A DNA stretch of 5,275 bases, from NCBI GenBank assembly GCA_019454915.1, contig JACFNM010000275.1, positions 239-5,513 of the forward strand. Direction: 5' to 3'. The translations under genes were made by a program, and so were the position numbers. Under the pieces are notes generated by a model that saw nothing but the letters and a program-made list of their open reading frames with translations, had not been told where the DNA came from and did not search any database. The DNA comes from Chitinophagaceae bacterium (GTDB lineage: Bacteria > Bacteroidota > Bacteroidia > Chitinophagales > Chitinophagaceae). Of the stretch, positions 1 through 4,279 are shown in pieces; position 1 is the first letter of the stretch; the number at the start of each line of letters is the position of its first letter.

Positions 1-487
1 CAGCGGCATCAATCATGGCGCCAACCATTCCATCAACGTGATTTATTCCGGTACCATGAGCGCCGCGATAGAAGCGTCTATTGAAAATATTCCTTCTATC
101 GGCTTTTCTTTACTGGATTTTAGCATGGAAGCCGATTTCACCACGGCGCGGAAATATGCCCGGATAATTGTGGAGGCGGTATTGAAAAGGAAAGCGGATA
201 AACATCTGTGTCTGAACGTCAATTTTCCGGCGGTGGATGAAAGCCTGATTAACGGGATTAAGGTTTGCCGCCAGGCTTATGCCAAGTTTAAAGAAGACTT
301 TGACGAAAGAAAAGATCCGTCGGGGAGGAAATACTACTGGCTCACGGGTGAATTTGTGAATTTTGATAAGGGCAAAGATACCGATGTGTGGGCGCTGGCA
401 AATAATTACGTGAGCGTGGTGCCGGTACAATTTGACCTGACCAATTACGTTTTAAAGACCAAACTCGAAAAAATTTTTAAGCAGTGA
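1..487 (+). CDS. surE: 5'/3'-nucleotidase SurE, 3' part of gene (N-terminus outside window)
   Basis: The frame is open from the window edge (first complete codon at base 2), giving 161 visible residues of a family usually about 250 long. The fragment begins with SGINHGANHS, the SGIN-x-G-x-N loop whose Asn helps bind the catalytic metal in SurE. It continues with YSGTMSAAIE, LNVNFP, the TDVWAL segment and VSVVPVQFDLTNY, all typical of the second half of SurE. The N-terminal catalytic Asp-Asp pair would lie upstream and cannot be checked. SurE is a cytoplasmic metal-dependent phosphatase acting on nucleoside monophosphates. The TGA stop (485-487) overlaps the GTG of the next gene by four bases, which points to one operon with translational coupling. 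The identification is firm; only the 5' end is missing. Confidence 0.95.
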   Translation, partial: SGINHGANHSINVIYSGTMSAAIEASIENIPSIGFSLLDFSMEADFTTARKYARIIVEAVLKRKADKHLCLNVNFPAVDESLINGIKVCRQAYAKFKEDFDERKDPSGRKYYWLTGEFVNFDKGKDTDVWALANNYVSVVPVQFDLTNYVLKTKLEKIFKQ

Positions 488-780
488 TATTTAAGAAAGA
501 TGATTTAGTCTTTGGACTCGTTCTGGGATTTATCGGGCCGCTGGTGAGTTTAATCGTGTATTATTTTATTAAATTCTTCCCGGTGTACAGTATGGGAGAA
601 ATGTTTACGGCGCTCCACCAGAATAAGCGGCTGGTTACCGGTGTTTCCATACCCTGCCTCTTTCTGAATATCGTCATCTTCACGCTGTATATTAATTCGC
701 GTCGGGATAAAACCGCCAAAGGTGTTTTTACCATCACCCTTATTTATGCGCTTGCAGCCCTGTTGTTTAAATTTGTATGA
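484..780 (+). CDS. Small membrane protein of unknown function, between surE and lpxB
   Basis: This 98-residue protein starts with GTG overlapping the surE stop (GTGA) and ends with TGA inside an ATGA that could start the next frame. The next in-frame ATG would lose the first hydrophobic segment, so GTG is the better start. Three hydrophobic stretches suggest an inner-membrane protein: about residues 8-30 (FGLVLGFIGPLVSLIVYYF), 52-70 (VTGVSIPCLFLNIVIFTLYI) and 80-97 (GVFTITLIYALAALLFKF). Short charged loops (HQNKR and NSRRDK) separate them. I recognise no family motif and assign no function. The tight packing says it is co-transcribed with surE and lpxB. An envelope role related to lipid A is possible from context, but that is inference only. 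Confidence 0.8.
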   Translation: MIFKKDDLVFGLVLGFIGPLVSLIVYYFIKFFPVYSMGEMFTALHQNKRLVTGVSIPCLFLNIVIFTLYINSRRDKTAKGVFTITLIYALAALLFKFV

Positions 781-797
781 CAAATACAGGGGAAAGG

Positions 798-1901
798 ATG
801 AAATACTATATCATTGCCGGTGAGGCTTCGGGTGATTTACACGGTTCCAACCTGATCAAAGCATTGAAAGAAGAAGACGCAGCAACGGACGTCCGGTGCT
901 GGGGCGGAGATTTGATGGAAACTGCAGGCGCCACGCTGGTAAAGCATTACCGGGATTTGGCTTTTATGGGTTTTGTGGAAGTGCTCAAAAACCTACGTAC
1001 TATTTTTCGGAATCTTTCTTTCTGTAAAAGAGATATCATCGCTTACCGGCCCGATGCCATCATCCTGATTGATTATCCGGGATTTAATCTTCGTATTGCC
1101 AAATGGGCAAAGGAGCAGGGGTATAAGATCATCTATTATATCTCGCCGCAGGTTTGGGCCTGGAAAGAAAACAGGGTGAAGTCTATCAAACGGTGTGTGG
1201 ATAAGATGCTGGTGATTCTGCCTTTTGAAAAAGCGTTTTACAAGAAGTGGGATTATGAGGTAGAATATGTGGGTCACCCGCTGGTGGAAGTCATTGAGGC
1301 GTGGAAGAGTGCCCATGGTGAGGAGGTGAAGGAAGATATCATAGCCCTGCTGCCGGGAAGCCGTCAACAGGAGATACTCAAGAAGTTGCCGGTGATGCTG
1401 GAGGTAAGCGCTTTTTTTCCGGAATACCGGTTTGTGGTGGCCATGGCTCCGGGGTTGGAAAAAACATTTTACGATACATTATTGGCGTCTTATGGTAATG
1501 TGAAAGCGGTGAGCGGAAAAACTTATTCGCTGTTGATGCAGTCGTGCGCGGCGTTGGTTACTTCGGGGACGGCCACTTTAGAGACGGCGCTTTTTGGGGT
1601 GCCGGAAGTGGTTTGTTATAAGGGGAGCCGGATTTCCTATGAGATTGCGAAAAGGGTGATCCGGATTAAATATATTTCTCTCGTTAACCTGATCATGGAT
1701 AAGCCGGTGGTAACGGAATTGATTCAGCAGGAACTCACCGTAGACAATCTCAGGAGAGAATTACAGTTGATACTTACTGACCAGGACCGGCTAAAGCGGA
1801 TGGGTCAGGACTATCGCCAGTTAAGAGCCTTATTGAGTGAAGGCGGGCATGCGTCAATGAATGCGGCGCGGGCCATTCGCGGATTTATGCAGGGGCATTG
1901 A
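798..1901 (+). CDS. lpxB: Lipid-A-disaccharide synthase LpxB
   Basis: LpxB (glycosyltransferase family 19) joins UDP-2,3-diacylglucosamine and 2,3-diacylglucosamine-1-phosphate (lipid X) to make the lipid A disaccharide at the inner face of the inner membrane. With the ATG at 798 the protein is 367 residues, close to the 382 of E. coli. Visible motifs are AGEASGDLHG (7-16), DYPGFN (92-97), SPQVWAW (116-122), VGHPLVE, LPGSR (185-189) and SGTATLE (256-262), in the family's usual order. I chose ATG 798 because LpxB proteins typically begin MKYYIIAGEASGD, and a purine-rich AGGGGAAAGG lies just upstream. The alternative ATG at 777, overlapping the previous stop as ATGA, adds only seven residues (MTNTGER). 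The gene is the last of the surE operon. Its presence implies a Gram-negative outer membrane with lipid A. Confidence 0.97.
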   Translation: MKYYIIAGEASGDLHGSNLIKALKEEDAATDVRCWGGDLMETAGATLVKHYRDLAFMGFVEVLKNLRTIFRNLSFCKRDIIAYRPDAIILIDYPGFNLRIAKWAKEQGYKIIYYISPQVWAWKENRVKSIKRCVDKMLVILPFEKAFYKKWDYEVEYVGHPLVEVIEAWKSAHGEEVKEDIIALLPGSRQQEILKKLPVMLEVSAFFPEYRFVVAMAPGLEKTFYDTLLASYGNVKAVSGKTYSLLMQSCAALVTSGTATLETALFGVPEVVCYKGSRISYEIAKRVIRIKYISLVNLIMDKPVVTELIQQELTVDNLRRELQLILTDQDRLKRMGQDYRQLRALLSEGGHASMNAARAIRGFMQGH

Positions 1902-1937
1902 TCGAAGCGGAAAAGAAAAATAATATCAGGTAAGGAT

Positions 1938-1968
1938 TTTGCCAATTACTCCGGCAAGCCTATTTTTG
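1938..1968 (+). promoter_or_regulatory. Bacteroidota-type promoter for tRNA-Ser
   Basis: TTTG at 1938-1941 and TATTTTTG at 1961-1968 are separated by 19 bases. This matches the known Bacteroidota primary sigma factor consensus (-33 TTTG, -7 TAnnTTTG). With the usual few bases between the -7 box and the start point, transcription would begin at about 1972-1974, at the very 5' end of the mature tRNA. A weak inverted repeat, TTGCC (1939-1943) with GGCAA (1953-1957), overlaps the promoter and might serve as the lpxB terminator, but it is too short to call. Confidence 0.75.
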
Positions 1969-1972
1969 CGCC

Positions 1973-2057
1973 GGAGAGATGGCAGAGCGGTCGAATGCGG
2001 CGGTCTTGAAAACCGTTGACTGTCACAGGTCCGGGGGTTCGAATCCCTCTCTCTCCG
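1973..2057 (+). tRNA. tRNA-Ser, anticodon UGA
   Basis: The cloverleaf folds cleanly. The acceptor stem is GGAGAGA (1973-1979) with TCTCTCC (2050-2056), with discriminator base G at 2057. The anticodon stem is GCGGT (2000-2004) with ACCGT (2012-2016) around the loop CTTGAAA, with anticodon TGA at 2007-2009. The T stem is GGGGG (2033-2037) with CCCTC (2045-2049) around TTCGAAT. The extra bases between the anticodon and T arms form the long variable arm expected of a class II serine tRNA. The CCA tail is not encoded (CAA follows the discriminator). The gene reads UCA and probably other UCN codons. It is a plausible integration hotspot, since accessory genes follow it directly. No repeat of its 3' end that could mark the far side of an island is seen in this window. 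Confidence 0.96.
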
Positions 2058-2073
2058 CAAACCCCAACAATAG

Positions 2074-2095
2074 TGCTCCGACAGGAGCATTTTTT
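2074..2095 (+). terminator. Rho-independent terminator of tRNA-Ser
   Basis: The stem TGCTCC / GGAGCA (2074-2079 with 2084-2089) has a GACA loop and is followed at once by six T's (2090-2095), then ATTTT. It lies 16 bases after the tRNA. The T run is also the 5' strand of the neighbouring long hairpin of the palindromic block. Confidence 0.8.
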
Positions 2096-2140
2096 ATTTT
2101 CCTAAACGCGCGGCAAACCTTGTTTGCCAAAGCGCTTGGG

Positions 2141-2170
2141 AAAATAAAAAAGGTTGCGCATCGCGCGACC
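2141..2170 (-). terminator. Possible opposing terminator (- strand)
   Basis: Read on the - strand, the hairpin GGTCGCGC, loop GAT, GCGCAACC (2170-2152) is followed by TTTTTTATTTT (2151-2141), the layout of a rho-independent terminator. It mirrors the tRNA terminator, with the same flanks but a different hairpin sequence. No gene on the - strand is seen close to the right of it, so its client is unknown. Confidence 0.45.
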
Positions 2171-2185
2171 CTATTGTTGGGGTTT

Positions 2186-2432
2186 AGCATCGCCCGCCGC
2201 AGGCGAGAGGGATCGCCTTTGGCAATCCCTGCAGATTTGTTTGCCAGAGTGTTTGGGGAAATAACAGCAGCGGTATCAGCGAAACTTATTTTTTCTGGAT
2301 GTATCGTTCGGAAAGCCTATCCAGGTCTGGGTTAATGGCCAAGAATGTATTTTTATAAAATAATGCAATACGTTCGTATTTTCGGTAAGACAAACGTTGG
2401 TTGCTATGCAAAAGCGGTCACTCTAATTCGTC
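2186..2432. other. Non-coding stretch with hairpins between the palindromic block and abiV
   Basis: I see no gene here. A strong hairpin at 2208-2230 pairs AGGGATCGCC with GGCAATCCCT around TTT, with a single C-A mismatch. TCGCC (2190-2194) can also pair with GGCGA (2202-2206), which could instead pair with TCGCC at 2213-2217, so two folds compete. CTGGAT (2295-2300) pairs with ATCCAG (2319-2324). A perfect palindrome AATACG-TT-CGTATT lies at 2367-2380, about 50 bases before abiV. TATTTTCG at 2377-2384 is one mismatch from a -7 box, but no TTTG sits at the right distance, so no promoter is called. Confidence 0.5.
2227..2285 (+). repeat. Short dispersed repeat motif, copy upstream of abiV
   Basis: The segment CCCTGC ... 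TTGCCAGAGTGTTTGGGG AAATAACAGCAG ... GCGAAAC resembles 3299-3343 (CCCTGC, TTGCTAAAGCGTTCAG, AAAAATAATAGCAG, GCGAAAC) apart from two gaps. Its core at 2237-2257 also matches 18 of 21 bases of 2120-2140 inside the palindromic block. CTGC (2229-2232) and GCAG (2267-2270) could close it as a stem. It may be the right end of an otherwise missing copy of the larger repeat seen behind abiV. Confidence 0.5.
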
Positions 2433-3053
2433 ATGGTTAAAGATTTTGAAACACCGGAAAGTCTAATAAAGGGAATAAATTTGTCAATTGAGAACGCTAA
2501 AACAATGTTTAGTTGCGCGTCTCAAATTATGAAACTGGGTCACTATGGGCTAGCAAATTCACTTTTTATATTATGTTGTGAAGAATCTATAAAAGCATTT
2601 GCTCTCTATAACCATTTTCTTATTGACGATAATCGAGACGTAACAGCTATTTTCAAATCTCACAGTGAAAAATTGCAAATATTAAAAGAAGGATTCCACT
2701 TAATAAGAAGTGAAACTTTAGCCATGGAAAAATCAATTAAGCAGGCCATTTTGGAACTACCTAATGAAGAAGATCACAAAATAGAAAAAAGGGCGAGAGA
2801 ACTTCAGGCTGAAAACTTTAAATTGTTTTACGAGAGTTATACCGAAGATAAAAAGAATCGGGAATGGTGGGATTCAGCAAATATTTTTAAACAGAATGGA
2901 TTTTATGTAGGTTACTCAGATTCAAAGTGGACAAGTCCATCACATATTTCCTTAAGCCAGGTTGAAGATACGGCATTTAAAGCTAAGCTCATATTGGGAC
3001 ATGTGATACAATATCAAAATCCCGATATTTTAAAATTTAAAAGCAAAAGGTAA
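2433..3053 (+). CDS. abiV: AbiV-type abortive infection protein (HEPN-like)
   Basis: This 206-residue protein is about the length of the lactococcal phage resistance protein AbiV (201). Family-like features are the helical N-terminal part with GHYGLANSLFILCCEESIK (36-54, containing EExxK), the segment FKSHSEKL (74-81), a charged helical middle, and the C-terminal REWW (143-146), GFYVGYSDSKW (156-166) and SP (168-169). AbiV proteins belong to the HEPN-like group. In Lactococcus AbiV stops phage growth by binding a phage protein and shutting down translation; whether this homologue does the same is inference. No signal peptide or membrane segment is seen, so it is probably cytoplasmic. It stands alone, with no clear promoter, and a copy of the long repeat begins 18 bases after the stop. 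It is visibly more AT-rich than surE and lpxB, suggesting acquisition. Confidence 0.8.
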   Translation: MVKDFETPESLIKGINLSIENAKTMFSCASQIMKLGHYGLANSLFILCCEESIKAFALYNHFLIDDNRDVTAIFKSHSEKLQILKEGFHLIRSETLAMEKSIKQAILELPNEEDHKIEKRARELQAENFKLFYESYTEDKKNREWWDSANIFKQNGFYVGYSDSKWTSPSHISLSQVEDTAFKAKLILGHVIQYQNPDILKFKSKR

Positions 3054-3071
3054 AAGATAGTCCGCTGCTAA

Positions 3072-3309
3072 TAACTAAGCTTTCGCTTCGTCCACAGGAC
3101 GAGAAATGAAAGCGATGTTGAACTAAACCTACTGTTGTTGGGCTTATATTACGGAGTTGCCGTCCTTTGAAGTGGGGATATTGTACAGACCGGACGCGGT
3201 CTGTTTCTGTAGTAGGCGATAGGAGGGCTGAGGCATTCGGATTGGTTATATGTCGGCGCGGCGAATATATCCTCTGCCTTTTGTTCGCTATTCTGCTTCC
3301 CTGCTTGCT
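3072..3309 (+). repeat. Long dispersed repeat, copy A (behind abiV)
   Basis: It opens with TAACTAAGCTTTCGCTTCGT (3072-3091), which matches 4014-4033 at 18 of 20 bases. The block 3125-3258 matches 4201-4334 with 21 differences in 134 ungapped bases (about 84% identity). Similarity then continues, with a one-base gap, to about 3309. Between the two blocks, copy A has only about 33 bases where copy B has about 167. An imperfect hairpin at 3079-3113 pairs GCTTTC with GAAAGC and TCGTCC with GGACGA around ACA. A perfect hairpin is at 3186-3203. The ends are loosely inverted: GCTGCTAATAAC (3064-3075) against GTTATATGTCGGC (3245-3257). No transposase is present. Confidence 0.85.
3186..3203 (+). repeat. 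Hairpin inside repeat copy A
   Basis: CAGACCG (3186-3192), loop GACG, CGGTCTG (3197-3203) is a perfect 7-bp stem. The same position in copy B keeps all seven pairs by G-U wobble. Confidence 0.7.
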
Positions 3310-3343
3310 AAAGCGTTCAGAAAAATAATAGCAGGCGCGAAAC
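3299..3343 (+). repeat. Short dispersed repeat motif, copy upstream of the toxin-antitoxin pair
   Basis: This is the counterpart of 2227-2285. CCTGCT (3300-3305) and AGCAGG (3330-3335) form a 6-bp inverted repeat around the core TTGCTAAAGCGTTCAG. It follows directly on the long repeat copy A. The equivalent place behind copy B (from 4384) has unrelated sequence. Confidence 0.5.
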
Positions 3344-3355
3344 TCAAAAACCCAA

Positions 3356-3386
3356 TTTGTATATTAAAATGTTTTATTTAATTTTG
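3356..3386 (+). promoter_or_regulatory. Bacteroidota-type promoter of the toxin-antitoxin pair
   Basis: TTTG (3356-3359), 19 bases, then TAATTTTG (3379-3386) is a perfect match to the -33/-7 consensus. The start point is expected near 3390, leaving a leader of about 22 bases before the toxin ATG at 3413. Confidence 0.75.
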
Positions 3387-3403
3387 TATCGAGATGAATA
3401 CAA
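3384..3403. promoter_or_regulatory. Candidate operator for toxin-antitoxin autoregulation
   Basis: The perfect inverted repeat TTGTAT (3384-3389), 8 bases, ATACAA (3398-3403) overlaps the end of the -7 box and spans the expected start point. A repressor bound here would block transcription. The HTH antitoxin encoded downstream is the obvious candidate, since antitoxins of this type commonly repress their own operon. Binding is inferred, not shown. Confidence 0.45.
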
Positions 3404-3412
3404 TTTTGAATA

Positions 3413-3712
3413 ATGTATTTTATTGAAAAAACGGCAGAATTTGATAAGTGGTATAGGAAGCTGAATGACCTGAAAGCAAAAGCAAAAATTTTGTTCAGAC
3501 TTCAGAAATTAGAAAATGAAGAACATTTCGGAGATTGTAAACCAGTTGGAAATGGTATTAAAGAATTAAAAATCAACTACGCGAAAGGTTACAGAGTTTA
3601 TCTTAAAGAAATGGAAGGAAAGATTATTATCCTGCTAATTGGCGGAGACAAATCCACCCAACAGAAAGACATTGAAAAAGCTAAAGAAATTTGGAACAAA
3701 TTAAAAAGATAA
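3413..3712 (+). CDS. higB: RelE/ParE-superfamily toxin, HigB-like addiction module killer protein
   Basis: This 99-residue protein has the pattern of the short phage Gp49-like/HigB addiction-module killer family. It shows FDKWYRKLND (10-19), RLQKLENEEHFGDCKPVGNG (29-48) followed by IKELKI, GYRVY (59-63), and the C-terminal LLIGGDKSTQQKDI (74-87). Related toxins are ribosome-dependent or free mRNA interferases; the exact target here is not known. The start is the first ATG after a consensus promoter. The toxin comes first and the antitoxin second, the order usual for HigBA-type systems. Its TAA stop lies inside the frame of the antitoxin, so the pair is translationally linked. The gene is AT-rich compared with lpxB and lies between two copies of the long repeat, consistent with an acquired unit. 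Confidence 0.88.
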   Translation: MYFIEKTAEFDKWYRKLNDLKAKAKILFRLQKLENEEHFGDCKPVGNGIKELKINYAKGYRVYLKEMEGKIIILLIGGDKSTQQKDIEKAKEIWNKLKR

Positions 3713-3999
3713 AATTGGAAACATCAAAGTTTGATATAGCAGATTATTTAGACAGCAACGAAATGATTGCCGAATATCTGAATGTGATTTTAGAAGAAGG
3801 AAGTGATACTGAAATTGTGACTGCAATCGGACATATTGCTAAGGCAATTGGTATGACTAAAATAGCCGAAGAAACCGGAATGAGCAGACCGAGTTTATAC
3901 AAAGCATTATCTGAAGGGGCTAAGCCACAATTTTCAACTATTATGAAGGTGTTAAAAGCTATTGGTGGGCAGATAAGAGTAAGCCCGATATCAGCATAA
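3691..3999 (+). CDS. higA: HTH antitoxin, HigA-like addiction module antidote
   Basis: The sequence from SKFDIADYLDSNEMIAEYLN through GMTKIAEETGMSRPSLYKAL to FSTIMKVLKAIG matches the addiction module antidote family that partners with the short HigB/Gp49-like toxins. A helix-turn-helix spans roughly GMTKIAEETGMSRPSLYKAL. It should bind and neutralise the toxin and repress the operon. The start is uncertain. Relatives commonly begin shortly before the LETSKFD segment, which here falls on ATA (3709) overlapping the toxin stop as ATAA. TTG at 3691 (102 residues, 22-base overlap) or TTG at 3715 (94 residues) are the available standard starts. The coordinate given is the longer one. The first ATG in frame would cut off the conserved N-terminus. 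Confidence 0.87.
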   Translation: MEQIKKIKLETSKFDIADYLDSNEMIAEYLNVILEEGSDTEIVTAIGHIAKAIGMTKIAEETGMSRPSLYKALSEGAKPQFSTIMKVLKAIGGQIRVSPISA

Positions 4000-4034
4000 A
4001 AAGCGAACGGACAGTAACTAAGTTTTCGTTTCGT

Positions 4035-4074
4035 AATTCATTCCCAGATGTATGGGCTGAAGATACATTGAATT
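4035..4074. repeat. Inverted repeat/hairpin in repeat copy B
   Basis: AATTCA (4035-4040) pairs with TGAATT (4069-4074), and ATGTAT (4048-4053) pairs with ATACAT (4063-4068) around a 9-base loop, with a 7-base bulge on the left side. A perfect palindrome TAACGCGTTA follows at 4081-4090. Confidence 0.5.
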
Positions 4075-4261
4075 CCCTGGTAACGCGTTAACCGTTGATC
4101 ATAATTTTTATGGGGTACTTAGTCCTAATTTTTGCGATTTCCTGTATAAGTCAAATTGTTTCTGGCCAATTGCCTGATTTCAACCAAAACTATACAAACC
4201 AAACCTACGGTTGCTGGGCTTATTCTATGGAGTTGCCGTTCTTTGAGGTGGAGATATTGTG

Positions 4262-4279
4262 CAGATCGGGCGTGGTCTG
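4262..4279 (+). repeat. Hairpin inside repeat copy B
   Basis: CAGATCG (4262-4268), loop GGCG, TGGTCTG (4273-4279) keeps seven pairs if two are G-U. It is the counterpart of 3186-3203. Confidence 0.6.

Larger units (their letters stand above)
2059..2185. repeat. Cloverleaf-like palindromic block directly behind tRNA-Ser
   Basis: The block starts one base after the tRNA discriminator. A perfect 15-bp stem, AAACCCCAACAATAG (2059-2073) with CTATTGTTGGGGTTT (2171-2185), encloses three adjacent hairpins. The first (2074-2089) is TGCTCC, loop GACA, GGAGCA. The second (2090-2151) has TTTTTTATTTTCC (2090-2102) pairing perfectly with GGAAAATAAAAAA (2139-2151), then interrupted pairing including GCGC/GCGC, then GGCAAAC, loop CTT, GTTTGCC. 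The third (2152-2170) is GGTTGCGC, loop ATC, GCGCGACC, eight pairs with one G-U. The arms abut with no unpaired junction base. It may be a structured RNA, a palindromic repeat element, or two terminators facing each other. I do not recognise a named family. Confidence 0.75.
3054..3412. other. Non-coding spacer between abiV and the toxin-antitoxin pair
   Basis: No gene is supported here. The stretch is mostly one copy of the long repeat (3072-3309), then a copy of the short motif (3299-3343), then the promoter of the toxin-antitoxin pair (3356-3386). Confidence 0.6.

Noticed and set aside
110..430. Reverse-strand open frame inside surE
   Set aside because: It is the shadow of surE with no recognisable product.
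993..1367. Reverse-strand open frame inside lpxB
   Set aside because: It is the shadow of a well-supported gene and has no family-like motifs.
2043..2213. ATCCCTCTC in the tRNA 3' end and GAGAGGGAT at 2205-2213 as an attachment site
   Set aside because: The match is only nine bases and inverted; a tRNA attachment repeat should be direct and longer.
1979..2335. 118-codon open frame beginning MAERSNAAVLKTV over the tRNA
   Set aside because: Its first part is the tRNA-Ser gene read as protein, a well-known false ORF; the rest runs through palindromic non-coding DNA.
3072..3251. Classic integron attC site
   Set aside because: TAAC and GTTATAT ends are present, but the R box consensus is poor, the element is too long, similarity continues beyond the right end, and no integrase is seen.
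2059..3343. CRISPR array
   Set aside because: The repeats are few, unevenly spaced and diverged, with no uniform spacers.
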